Shown: positions 7,994 through 15,679 of the stretch, one piece after another
Numbering within the stretch: the first letter of the stretch is position 1
Layout of the letters: each line of letters opens with the position of its first letter
From: Streptomyces sp. H39-S7
GTDB taxonomy: Bacteria > Actinomycetota > Actinomycetes > Streptomycetales > Streptomycetaceae
Assembly (NCBI RefSeq): GCF_027158205.1
Contig: NZ_JAPVLU010000009.1
Span: 62,001-126,000, forward strand
Length of the DNA: 64,000 nucleotides
Direction: 5' to 3'
Notes under the pieces: generated by a model
Seen by the model: only the letters and a program-made list of their open reading frames with translations
What the model was told of the DNA's origin: nothing
The model's database searches: none
Position numbers and translations under genes: made by a program

Positions 7994-8299
7994 CTAGCCG
8001 ATCCAGGCGTCGATCATGTCCAGGCGTTCCGCCACGGGCTCCGGCGGGCGGAAGCCCAGCGCCTCGGTGACCACCTGGTCCACGACCGGGTGCAGGCGCT
8101 CCTCGGCGAAGCGCTTCCAGTCGGCCTGGGACTCCCAGACGTCGGTGTAGCGCAGCCCGTTGGGCGTGCGGTGGACGAGGTGGGCCACCAGCCCCTGGGG
8201 CTTCTCCGGCCCGAGCCCTTCCCTGATGCGGGCGTAGGTGGCCGGGTCGATCGGCACCTCGAAGGTGAACGCGTACGTCACGGGGACCCCATCCCTCAT
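7994..8299 (-). CDS. Small dimeric alpha-beta barrel (monooxygenase-like) protein
   Basis: The protein has 101 aa. The pattern TYAFTFEVPIDPATYARI, then VAHLVHRTPNGLRYTDVWES and DWKRFAEERLHPVVDQV, is that of ferredoxin-like dimeric barrels related to antibiotic biosynthesis monooxygenases. No catalytic residue can be assigned. A GTG start at 8281 is an alternative. It is divergent from a TetR gene, with a strong 25-bp dyad in the gap; the pair is probably a small stress- or substrate-inducible unit. Confidence 0.72.
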   Translation of the reverse strand: MRDGVPVTYAFTFEVPIDPATYARIREGLGPEKPQGLVAHLVHRTPNGLRYTDVWESQADWKRFAEERLHPVVDQVVTEALGFRPPEPVAERLDMIDAWIG

Positions 8300-8300
8300 A

Positions 8301-8325
8301 TTCAGCCGAAAGTATTTCGGATGAA
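8301..8325. promoter_or_regulatory. TetR operator, 25-bp dyad
   Basis: TTCAGCCGAAA and TTTCGGATGAA are separated by 3 nt and match at ten of eleven positions. The site fills the gap between the divergent monooxygenase-like gene (start 8299) and TetR gene and covers the in-frame ATG at 8321. Confidence 0.65.
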
Positions 8326-8344
8326 TACGACTAGCATCGGGGGT

Positions 8345-8977
8345 GTGGACAGACAGGTCAAGAGGCAGTACGACACGAGCGGCCGCCGGGCAGCGGCGCA
8401 GGCGAACCGGCAGGCGATCCTGGACGCGGCGACGCGGCTGTTCGTCGAACGCGGCTACGCGGCGACCACGATGGCCCAGTTGGCCCAGCGCGCGGGCGTG
8501 GCGGTCGACACCGTCTACACGGTGACGGGCCGCAAACCGGCACTGTTCCTGCAGCTGGTGGAGTCAGCCATCTCCGGCACGGGCGACGCCGTCCCGGCGG
8601 CCGAGCGCGGCTACGTGCGCGAGATGCGCGCCGAGCCGGACGCGGCCCGAAAGCTGCACCGCTACGCGCGGGCCGTCCGGGAGATGCACGCCCGGCTGGC
8701 GCCGCTGCTGCGCGTCGCGCGCTCGGGGCCCCCGGAAGTCGCGGAGGTGTGGCAGGCCATCGCCCAACGGCGCGCGGACAACATGCGACTGCTCGCCGGG
8801 GAACTGGCCGCGACCGGTCAGCTCCGCCACGGACTGGACCTGCAGGAGGTGGCCGACATCATCTGGGCGACCAACTCACCCGAGTTCTACTGCCTGCTGG
8901 TCGAGGACCGCGGCTGGCCCCCCGAACGGTTCGAGCAGTGGCTCGCCGACGGCTGGTGCCGGCTTCTGCTCGCCTGA
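8345..8977 (+). CDS. TetR family regulator
   Basis: The protein has 210 aa from GTG 8345 (VDRQVKRQYDTSGRRAA). A TAGCAT -10-like element at 8332-8337 lies 7 nt upstream, suggesting a leaderless start; ATG 8321 lies within the operator. The HTH is at about residues 35-65 (TMAQLAQRAGVAVDTVYTVT). The C-terminal domain is all-helical with PEFYCLLVEDRGWPPERFEQW. It probably represses the divergent monooxygenase-like gene and itself. The region 7772-8344 in the same frame is open but non-coding in character. Confidence 0.87.
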   Translation: MDRQVKRQYDTSGRRAAAQANRQAILDAATRLFVERGYAATTMAQLAQRAGVAVDTVYTVTGRKPALFLQLVESAISGTGDAVPAAERGYVREMRAEPDAARKLHRYARAVREMHARLAPLLRVARSGPPEVAEVWQAIAQRRADNMRLLAGELAATGQLRHGLDLQEVADIIWATNSPEFYCLLVEDRGWPPERFEQWLADGWCRLLLA

Positions 8978-8990
8978 ACGAGATCCCCGT

Positions 8991-9006
8991 GCGTCGTGAA
9001 CGACGC
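8991..9006. terminator. Short bidirectional hairpin
   Basis: GCGTCG and CGACGC pair around a TGAA loop between convergent stops at 8977 and 9015. Confidence 0.4.
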
Positions 9007-9014
9007 GAGCGACC

Positions 9015-9560
9015 TCACCCAGGCGCGGCGTAGCAGTGCAGGGTCACCGTTCGGTTCGGGCCCCACCGCTGATCGACGGTGGCCAGCAGGCTCCAGCCCA
9101 GGCGTTCGTACAGGGCTGCCGCCGACGTGTCGGTAGCGACGACGTCGAGGACGGGATGCAGAGCACGCTCCCGCGCGTCCCGCACGGCCCGCGCCATCAG
9201 CAGAGCGCCGATGTGGTGGCCGCGGGCCGCAGGCGCGACGAACAACCGGCTGATCACAGCGGTGGCCCGGACGGGCACGCCCTCGCGGCTGCTCCACAGG
9301 GCCGGCGCCGCGTCTCCCTGCCCGCTGCGGGACAGCGTGATGTGGCCGACCACCTGTCCGTCCCGTTCCGCCACCCAGGCCGCGAGCTGGGACGTCCTCG
9401 TCAGCCACTCCGAGGGCCGGTCGGGCCAGTTGACCGGATAGCCGTCCACGTCATGGACCTCGCGGAGCACCTGGACGCATCCGTCAAGATCGGACACGTC
9501 GCGGCGTCGGATACGGCAGGTCGACGGTTCCTCGGGGACGGGAGAACTCTGTCGCTTCAC
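9015..9560 (-). CDS. GNAT family N-acetyltransferase
   Basis: The protein has 181 aa from GTG 9560. Longer in-frame starts up to 9683 would cross the xylanase terminator and are rejected. Motif A for acetyl-CoA is visible as VAPAARGHHIGALLMARAV, and a C-terminal AAALYERLGWSLLATV matches GNAT motif B. The family transfers acetyl from acetyl-CoA to an amine; the acceptor is unknown. It is transcribed in the same direction as the xylanase but separated by a strong hairpin, so probably independent. Confidence 0.85.
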   Translation of the reverse strand: MKRQSSPVPEEPSTCRIRRRDVSDLDGCVQVLREVHDVDGYPVNWPDRPSEWLTRTSQLAAWVAERDGQVVGHITLSRSGQGDAAPALWSSREGVPVRATAVISRLFVAPAARGHHIGALLMARAVRDARERALHPVLDVVATDTSAAALYERLGWSLLATVDQRWGPNRTVTLHCYAAPG

Positions 9561-9614
9561 CGGAGCATGCAAGCACAGGCCGCAGGGCCGGCGCACCCGC
9601 GTGAGCGGGCGCGC

Positions 9615-9653
9615 GGCGCCGCCCGGCGGGCCGCCGACCCGCCGGGCGGCGCC
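9615..9653 (-). terminator. Xylanase terminator, 16-bp perfect stem
   Basis: GGCGCCGCCCGGCGGG (9615-9630) pairs perfectly with 9638-9653 around a 7-nt loop, 27 nt after the xylanase stop. Confidence 0.7.
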
Positions 9654-9679
9654 CCGCGCCTGGGGTGCGGATGCCGCGG

Positions 9680-11167
9680 TCATCTGCTGCAGGCGGCTCC
9701 GTTGAGGGCGAAGGCGGCCGGGGCGGCGGCGTTGCCGGTGTGGGTGGCCTGGAATCCGATGGTGGTGCTGGCGCCGGCGGCGAGCGTGCCGTTGTAGCTC
9801 ACGTTGGTCGCCGTCACGTTACCGCTGGTGGGGCTGTACGTGGCGTTCCAGCCGGAGGTGATGGCCTGACCGCCGGGGAGCGTGAAGGCCAGTGCCCAGT
9901 GGGCCAGGGCGGTGCTGCCGGTGTTGGTGATGGTGATGTTCTCGGTGAGCCCGGTGTTCCACGTGTTGACCGCGTCGGTCACCTTGCACGAGGCGCCGCC
10001 CGGGTCGGTCGGGGTGGGCGTCGGAGTGGGTGTTCCGGGGGTGCCGCCGAGGGCGGTGGCGGTGGCTTCGAAGGCGGGCTTGGGCTGGTAGGAGTTGTCG
10101 TACAGGGTGGCCGCGCCGTAGCCGGGGAAGGCTGAGGGGATCCAGGAGTCGGCGTCCCCGACGCCCCACTGCGAGACACCGACGCAGCGGCTCACCGCCA
10201 GGCAGGCCTTGACCACATTGCTGTAGTCGGTGGCCTGCTGGGCCAGCGCCGTGCTGTTGGCGGGAAGCTGGATCCGGTCGTCCAGTTCGGTCACCGCGAC
10301 GTCCACGCCCAGGGCGGCGAAGCGCTGGAGGTTGGCGGTGAGCGTGGAGGGGACCTGGCCGACGATGAAGTGCGCCTCGAAGCCGACTCCGTCGATCGGG
10401 ACACCCTGCGACTTCAGCGACTGCACCAGGCTGTACATGGCGTTGCTCTTGGCCCCGATGCCCTCGATGTTGTAGTCGTTGAGGTAGAGCTTGGCCGCCG
10501 GGTCAGCCGCGTGGGCGGTGCGCAGGGCGTCGGCGATGTAGCCGGTTCCCATGGCGGCGGTGAAGGCGTCCTGGCGCAGGCTGCCGTCCTCGTTGAACGG
10601 CTCGTTGACCACGTCCCAGGCATACAACTGACCCTTGTAGTGGGTGGCGGTGGTGGTGATGTGGCTCTCCATGGCCGCCTGTACCTGGTTGGTCGGCAGG
10701 CTGCTCACCCAGGAGGGGAGCTGGCTGTGCCAGACCAGGTTGTGTCCGCGTACCCGCATGCCGTGGGCGGTGGCGAAGGAGACGATCCGGTCGCCGGGGC
10801 CGAAGTTGTACGTTCCGCGGGACGGCTCGACGGTGTCCCACTTCATCTCGTTGCCCGGCGTGACCATGTCGAACTGGGCTCCGGCGACAGCGGTCAGTGA
10901 CGCGTTGCCCAGGTCTGTCTGGGTCATGGCGGTGCCGAAGTAGATGCCCTTCGCCTCGGCCAGGTCCTTCAGGCTGCTTCCCGCCGCCGCACCCGCGTGG
11001 GCGCCGAGGCCTGCGACCACGAGGGCCCCGGCCGCGACGACGGCGGCGGCCGCGGACATCCCGCGCCGGACACGGCGGGGGGCGATCCCTGGGTCGGCAG
11101 GAGGCGAATCAGTGTGCTGCGGGGGGCCGGAAAGGGTGCGACGGATGCGGCGCGGGTCGACTAACAC
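9680..11167 (-). CDS. Secreted GH10 endo-1,4-beta-xylanase with CBM2
   Basis: The protein has 495 aa and starts at GTG 11167 with GGGAGAA upstream. An Arg-rich N-region and hydrophobic core (AAAAVVAAGALVVAGLGA) form a signal peptide to about residue 62, possibly Tat-type. The GH10 domain spans about 65-375. The acid/base is E189 (WDVVNEPF) and the nucleophile E295 (VTELDDR); HNLVWHSQLP is the GH10 substrate motif. A TPTPTPTP linker leads to a CBM2 from about 393 to 495, with the usual Cys near each end. It hydrolyses xylan outside the cell to xylo-oligosaccharides taken up by the neighbouring bxlEFG importer. Its promoter carries the same tandem operator as bxlE. Confidence 0.95.
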   Translation of the reverse strand: MLVDPRRIRRTLSGPPQHTDSPPADPGIAPRRVRRGMSAAAAVVAAGALVVAGLGAHAGAAAGSSLKDLAEAKGIYFGTAMTQTDLGNASLTAVAGAQFDMVTPGNEMKWDTVEPSRGTYNFGPGDRIVSFATAHGMRVRGHNLVWHSQLPSWVSSLPTNQVQAAMESHITTTATHYKGQLYAWDVVNEPFNEDGSLRQDAFTAAMGTGYIADALRTAHAADPAAKLYLNDYNIEGIGAKSNAMYSLVQSLKSQGVPIDGVGFEAHFIVGQVPSTLTANLQRFAALGVDVAVTELDDRIQLPANSTALAQQATDYSNVVKACLAVSRCVGVSQWGVGDADSWIPSAFPGYGAATLYDNSYQPKPAFEATATALGGTPGTPTPTPTPTDPGGASCKVTDAVNTWNTGLTENITITNTGSTALAHWALAFTLPGGQAITSGWNATYSPTSGNVTATNVSYNGTLAAGASTTIGFQATHTGNAAAPAAFALNGAACSR

Positions 11168-11191
11168 GGTTCTCCCTCAGGTCGGGAATGC

Positions 11192-11256
11192 CGAATGTTT
11201 CGACAGTTCTTCCGAACGTCGGGGGCGACCTTAAGCCGACCATGACGGGCCGTCAA
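11192..11256 (-). promoter_or_regulatory. Xylanase promoter with tandem BxlR-type operators
   Basis: On the minus strand, -35 TTGACG (11256-11251), 17 nt and -10 TAAGGT (11233-11228) are followed by two dyads, CGA-N3-TCG centred at 11217 (11212-11222) and CGAA-N3-TTCG centred at 11197 (11192-11202), exactly 20 bp apart. The arrangement repeats that of bxlE. Confidence 0.75.
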
Positions 11257-11280
11257 CGGTTCGCGCGGACATCGACGCGC

Positions 11281-11316
11281 GCCGTCGCCGTCACCGGATC
11301 CGGTGACGGCGACGGC
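11281..11316 (-). terminator. Perfect 36-bp palindrome, lacI terminator
   Basis: The segment is a perfect inverted repeat with a GGATCC centre, 83 nt after the stop of the LacI gene. It can form a stem of about 16 bp with a GATC loop. Confidence 0.65.
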
Positions 11317-11398
11317 GGCAGCGCGGGGACGACGACGGGAGCAGCGGCGGGAGTGGCCGCCGGAACGGCGACGCCTCACCCCGACCGGGGTGACCGAC

Positions 11399-12415
11399 TC
11401 ACCGACCCGGGCGGAACGGGGCGGTGCTGCTGCGTTCGACCAGGCTGGTCGCCAGATCCACCCGCAGGGTGCTGGGGCGGTTCCCGCGGGCCAGGTCGAT
11501 CACCATGCGGGTGGCGACCTCGGCCATCTCCGTCAGCGGCTGGCGCACGGTAGTCAGGGGCGGCCCGACCCACCGCGCCAGCGGCAGGTCGTCGAAGCCG
11601 ACCACGCTCAACTCCTCGGGAATGCGCAGCCCTTGTTCGCGGGCGGCCTCGTACAGCCCCAGGGCCTGCAGGTCGTTGCCGGTGAAGACCGCGGTCGGGC
11701 GGTCGGGCAGGCGCAGCAGTTCCAGGCCGGCGCTGTAGCCGGCCTCGTGGTGGAAGTCCCCTTCGCGGACCAGCTCGGGATCGTAGACGACGCCGGCCGT
11801 CTCCAGGGCCGCCCGGTAGCCGTCGACCCGGGCGCGGCTGCACATCATCCGGCTGGGGCCGGCGATCACCCCGATCCGCTGGTGTCCGAGTTCCAGCAGG
11901 TGCCGGGTGGCGGCCAGGCCGCCGTGCCAGTTGGTGGCGCCCACCGCGGGCACGTCCTGGCCGGGGTCGCCGGCCGGGTCCATCACGACGAAGGGGATCT
12001 TGCGACTGGTGAGCTGCGCCTGCTGGTCGCGGTCCAGTCCTGACAGCACCAGGACCACCCCGGTCGGACGGCGGGCGAGCACGCCCTCCATCCAGGACTG
12101 CCCCAGACTCAGGCGCCCGGAGGACTCGGAGAGCACCACCGACAGGCCCTCCTCGCGCACGACGTTCTCGACCCCGCGGATGACCTCCATCGCCCAGGAG
12201 CTCTCCAGTTCGTGGAAGACCAGCTCCAGCAGCTGCGCGGACTGGTGACCGCGACGACGCTGATAACCGTGCCGGCGCAGGAGCGCCTCGACCTTCTCGC
12301 GGGTCGCGGGCGCCACATCCGTCCGCCCGTTCAGGACCTTCGAAACAGTCGGGGCCGACACTCCCGCCTCGCGGGCGATCTCGGCCAGCGTCGCCGCCAC
12401 CGTCACAGGGACCAC
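11399..12415 (-). CDS. bxlR: LacI/GalR family repressor of the xylan locus (BxlR type)
   Basis: The protein has 338 aa. The N-terminal LacI HTH is complete (TLAEIAREAGVSAPTVSKVL, NGRTDVAPATREKVEALL), followed by a periplasmic-binding-protein-like effector domain (ATRHLLELGHQRIGVIAG; FTGNDLQALGLYEAAREQG; LSVVGFDDLPLARW). It is divergent from bxlE, in the order bxlR-bxlEFGA known from Streptomyces, where BxlR represses the operon and xylobiose relieves it. The tandem CGA(A)-N3-(T)TCG dyads at 12554-12584 and in front of the xylanase are the likely targets. The symbol rests on gene order and family. Confidence 0.88.
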   Translation of the reverse strand: MVPVTVAATLAEIAREAGVSAPTVSKVLNGRTDVAPATREKVEALLRRHGYQRRRGHQSAQLLELVFHELESSWAMEVIRGVENVVREEGLSVVLSESSGRLSLGQSWMEGVLARRPTGVVLVLSGLDRDQQAQLTSRKIPFVVMDPAGDPGQDVPAVGATNWHGGLAATRHLLELGHQRIGVIAGPSRMMCSRARVDGYRAALETAGVVYDPELVREGDFHHEAGYSAGLELLRLPDRPTAVFTGNDLQALGLYEAAREQGLRIPEELSVVGFDDLPLARWVGPPLTTVRQPLTEMAEVATRMVIDLARGNRPSTLRVDLATSLVERSSTAPFRPGR

Positions 12416-12519
12416 CTCGGTCGATCGTTGCTGCGGGTCCTTGCCGCCGAAGAGTTCACGGCACGGATGGTAGCCCCTGGGCCCAGCTGCTGCTTCCTGA
12501 GGCGTGACGGTTCAGACCC

Positions 12520-12584
12520 TTGACGGCTTCTGATGACCTGCATAGATTCCCCCTCGACATTCGAGATTTTCATCGAAACTTTCG
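12520..12584 (+). promoter_or_regulatory. bxlE promoter with tandem BxlR-type operators
   Basis: The -35 TTGACG (12520-12525), 17 nt and -10 TAGATT (12543-12548) place the start of transcription near 12555. Two dyads follow: TCGA-N3-TCGA centred at 12559 (12554-12564) and the longer ATCGAAACTTTCGAT centred at 12579 (core 12574-12584). Their centres are 20 bp, two helical turns, apart. Binding would block initiation and clearance. Confidence 0.78.
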
Positions 12585-12597
12585 ATCGAGGTAGGCC

Positions 12598-13923
12598 ATG
12601 AGACACCATCTGTCCGCTGTTCGCAATGGCGCGTCCCGGAACAGGCTCGGCGCCGTCGCCGCAGCGTCCGCCCTACTGCTCGGCACCGCGGCCTGCGGTT
12701 CCGACGGCGGCTCGTCGTCGGCCGGCTCCGGGACGATCCATGTCCTGGTCTACGGCGATGCCACCAACAAGGTCGAGAAGCAACTCGTCGAGTCGTTCAA
12801 CAAGACCTCGGACGTCAAAGTCGTGCTGGACACCATCCCGGGCGCGGACTACCAGACCAAGCTGCAGACGATCATCAACACGTCCCACGCACCGGACGTG
12901 TTCTTCAACTGGGGCGGCGGCAGTATCGCCCCCTTCGTCAAGGCCGACCTGCTCAAGCCGCTGGACGAGTTCATCGCGAAGGACCCCGGGCTGAAGGCGA
13001 ACTTCCTGCCCTCGGTGTTCAACACCGCGGTCATCGACGGCAAGCCCTACGGCATCCCGATGCGCGGCACCCAGCCGGTCCTGCTCTTCAACAACAAGAA
13101 GGTGCTCAGCGACAACGGTCTGACCGCGCCGACCACCTGGGAGCAGCTGCTCGCCGACGTGCAGACCCTCAAGGCGAAGGGCGTCACCCCGATCGCGCTC
13201 GGCGGCGCCGACCAGTGGCCGACGCTGATGTGGTTCGAGTACGTCTTCGACCGCGTGGCCGGTCCCGGCCTGTTCCAGAAGGCACTGGGCGGCGACACCT
13301 CCGCCTGGGCGGGCGCGGACAGCCGCAAGTCGCTCGGGATGCTCAAGCAGCTCATCGACGCCGGCGCGTTCGGCACCACCTTCGACTCCGTCAAGTTCAC
13401 CGACGGCGGATCCCCGGCGCTGCTGGCCAAGGGCAAGGCCGCCTTCGAGCTGATGGGCTCCTGGGAGTACTCCACCCACAACTCCAACAACCCGGAATTC
13501 GCCAAGAACGGCCTGGGCTACAGCGCCTTCCCGACCATCGCGGGCGGCGCGGGCGACCCGAAGAACATCGTCGGCAACACCAACAACTTCTACTCGGTCC
13601 TGAAGAAGACCGAGCACCCCGAGGCCGTCGCGGCCTTCCTCAAGGTCATGTACTCCGACGAGTTCGTGAAGGCGCAGCTGGAGATCGGCAACCTGCCCAC
13701 GACCAACAACACCGCCCAGTTCCTGGCCGCCTCCAGCACCCCGGACTACTCCACCTTCCAGTACAACCTGGTCAAGCAGGCGCCCTCGTTCCAGCTCTCC
13801 TGGGACCAGGCGTACCAGCCCTCGGCGACCACCAAAATGCACACGGCCGTGCAGGAGTTCTTCGACGGCAAGACCGACGCGGACGGCTTCATCAAGGCCA
13901 TGCAGGGCCTGCCCACCTCGTGA
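12598..13923 (+). CDS. bxlE: Xylobiose ABC transporter, solute-binding lipoprotein
   Basis: The protein has 441 aa. A lipoprotein signal peptide ends in LLLGTAAC with lipid-anchored Cys33. The mature part is a family 1 extracellular solute-binding protein (IHVLVYGDATNKVEKQLVES; PYGIPMRGTQPVLLFNNK; FEYVFDRVAGPGLF). It acts on the outer membrane face, delivering sugar to BxlF/BxlG. No ATPase is encoded nearby; in Streptomyces such importers share MsiK, which is consistent. Xylobiose specificity is inferred from the xylanase, GH3 enzyme and BxlR neighbours. Confidence 0.9.
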   Translation: MRHHLSAVRNGASRNRLGAVAAASALLLGTAACGSDGGSSSAGSGTIHVLVYGDATNKVEKQLVESFNKTSDVKVVLDTIPGADYQTKLQTIINTSHAPDVFFNWGGGSIAPFVKADLLKPLDEFIAKDPGLKANFLPSVFNTAVIDGKPYGIPMRGTQPVLLFNNKKVLSDNGLTAPTTWEQLLADVQTLKAKGVTPIALGGADQWPTLMWFEYVFDRVAGPGLFQKALGGDTSAWAGADSRKSLGMLKQLIDAGAFGTTFDSVKFTDGGSPALLAKGKAAFELMGSWEYSTHNSNNPEFAKNGLGYSAFPTIAGGAGDPKNIVGNTNNFYSVLKKTEHPEAVAAFLKVMYSDEFVKAQLEIGNLPTTNNTAQFLAASSTPDYSTFQYNLVKQAPSFQLSWDQAYQPSATTKMHTAVQEFFDGKTDADGFIKAMQGLPTS

Positions 13924-13937
13924 GTTCGGACGCAGAC

Positions 13938-14861
13938 ATGACCGGCAACACCATCACCCGCACCGCTCCCCGTCGGGCGGTCCGCAGCAGCGCTGCGGTC
14001 GCCCGCCCGGGCTTGGTCTGGGCGCTCCCCGCCACGCTCTTCTTCGTCCTGTTCGCCGTCGTCCCCCTCGTCCTGGTCGCCGTGCTCTCCTTCACCCGCT
14101 GGGACGGGTTGGGCGCGCCGGAGTTCGCGGGCATGTCCAACTGGACAGCGCTGCTGCACGACGACGTCATGATCAACAGCTTGTGGCTCAGCTTCGCGCT
14201 CACCGCCCTCGGCGTCGCGATCCAGACTCCCCTCAGCATCCTGCTGGGAGTCTGGGCGGCCGGGCACCAGCGCAACCGGGCGATCCTGTCCGCGATCTAC
14301 TTCGTCCCGCTCCTGCTGTCGGCCACCGCCGTCTCCGTGCTGTGGGCGCTGCTCGACCCGAACTTCGGGGTACCGGCCGAGGCGGAATGGCTCTTCGGTG
14401 ACGGCAACCTGTTCGGTTCGCAGAGCGGCGCCATCGGCGTACTGGCCTTCGTCGGGGCCTGGCAGTGGACCCCGCTGCACACCCTGATCTACCAGGGAGG
14501 TGCCCGCGCGATCCCGCAGGTCCTCTACCAGGCCGCCGCCATCGACGGCGCCGGCAGGGTGCGGCAGTTCCTCCACATCACCCTGCCCCAGCTGCGCAAC
14601 ACCATCATCACCTCGACGATCCTGATGGTGGTGGGCGGGCTCACCACCTTCGACACCGTGCTGATCCTGACCCAGGGCGGCCCGGGAACGGACACCACCA
14701 TCAGCGCCTATTACATGTACCAGCAAGCCTTCAAGGGGTTCGACTTCGGCGGCGCGTCCGCCATCGCCCTGGTCCTCGTGGTGGCGTCCACCGTGATCTC
14801 ACTCGTCCTGGTCCGGCTGTCCGGCTACGACAAGATGCGCAGCACATCGGAGGGCGTCTGA
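13938..14861 (+). CDS. bxlF: Xylobiose ABC transporter permease, MalF type
   Basis: The protein has 307 aa from ATG 13938, 14 nt after bxlE; the long in-frame extension upstream overlaps bxlE and is not coding. Six membrane segments are expected, starting with LVWALPATLFFVLFAVVPLV. The EAA-type loop contacting the ATPase is visible as LYQAAAIDGAGRVRQFLHIT. It overlaps bxlG by one base (TGATG), indicating translational coupling. Confidence 0.92.
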   Translation: MTGNTITRTAPRRAVRSSAAVARPGLVWALPATLFFVLFAVVPLVLVAVLSFTRWDGLGAPEFAGMSNWTALLHDDVMINSLWLSFALTALGVAIQTPLSILLGVWAAGHQRNRAILSAIYFVPLLLSATAVSVLWALLDPNFGVPAEAEWLFGDGNLFGSQSGAIGVLAFVGAWQWTPLHTLIYQGGARAIPQVLYQAAAIDGAGRVRQFLHITLPQLRNTIITSTILMVVGGLTTFDTVLILTQGGPGTDTTISAYYMYQQAFKGFDFGGASAIALVLVVASTVISLVLVRLSGYDKMRSTSEGV

Positions 14862-15679
14862 TGCGCAAGCGCCCCAACTACCTCGCCGGGCTCGGCTCCC
14901 TGATCTGGCTGTTCCTGGTCGGATTCCCGCTGTACATCCTGCTGCTGTCCACGCTGCGCACCCAGGCCGACTACTCGACCGCCGGGCCGCTGGAGTTCCC
15001 CTCCCACCTCACCTTCCAGAACTACCTCGACGACTTCACCAACGGCTTCGGGCAGGATTTCGCGAACACCCTGGTCGTGACGGGATCCGTGGTCGGCATC
15101 GTGCTGCTGCTGGTGCCCCCGCTGGCCTACGCCATCGTCAGAAGCGGCAACCGGGCGATGTCCCTGGTCTTCCGGACCTTCCTGCTCGGTCTCGCCATCC
15201 CGGCCCAGGCCGTGATCGTGCCGATGTTCTACGTCATCAGCAAGGCCGGGCTCTACGACAACCTCATCGGCGTCATCCTGCCCACGGCAGCCTTCTCCCT
15301 CCCCATCTGCACGCTCATCCTGACGGGCGCGATGCGAGAGATCACCTCGGAGCTCTACGAAGCGATGGCCATGGACGGCGCACGCCCCTGGCGCGTGTTC
15401 CTGCAGCTGGTCCTGCCCCTGTCCAAAGGCGGGTTGTCGACCATCGTGGTGTTCTCCGCCCTCCAGGCGTGGAACGGCTTCCTCTTCCCCCTGGTCCTGA
15501 CCCAGTCCGACTCGACCAAGGTGATCACCCTGGGCCTCTACAACTTCCAGACCGAGCACGGCGTCGACGTCCCCGGACTGCTCAGCGCCGTCGTACTGTC
15601 CATGCTGCCGATCCTGATCGTCTACCTGTGCGCCCGCCGCACCCTGGTACAAGGCCTGATGGGAGTCGGCGGCAAGTGA
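14861..15679 (+). CDS. bxlG: Xylobiose ABC transporter permease, MalG type
   Basis: The protein has 272 aa from ATG 14861. The N-terminal membrane segment is LIWLFLVGFPLYILLLSTL. The EAA loop is ELYEAMAMDGARPWRVFLQL, and WNGFLFPLVLTQ is typical of MalG-type permeases. It couples to bxlF by one shared base and to bxlA by a GTGA overlap, giving a continuous bxlEFGA operon. Confidence 0.92.
   Translation: MRKRPNYLAGLGSLIWLFLVGFPLYILLLSTLRTQADYSTAGPLEFPSHLTFQNYLDDFTNGFGQDFANTLVVTGSVVGIVLLLVPPLAYAIVRSGNRAMSLVFRTFLLGLAIPAQAVIVPMFYVISKAGLYDNLIGVILPTAAFSLPICTLILTGAMREITSELYEAMAMDGARPWRVFLQLVLPLSKGGLSTIVVFSALQAWNGFLFPLVLTQSDSTKVITLGLYNFQTEHGVDVPGLLSAVVLSMLPILIVYLCARRTLVQGLMGVGGK

Noticed and set aside
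7772..8344. N-terminal extension of the TetR gene
   Set aside because: The extension is antisense to the monooxygenase-like gene and crosses a strong operator; the start at 8345 is better.
9680..11167. Long open frames on the plus strand across the xylanase gene
   Set aside because: They are mirror frames caused by G/C at third positions; the minus strand carries clear GH10 and CBM2 motifs.
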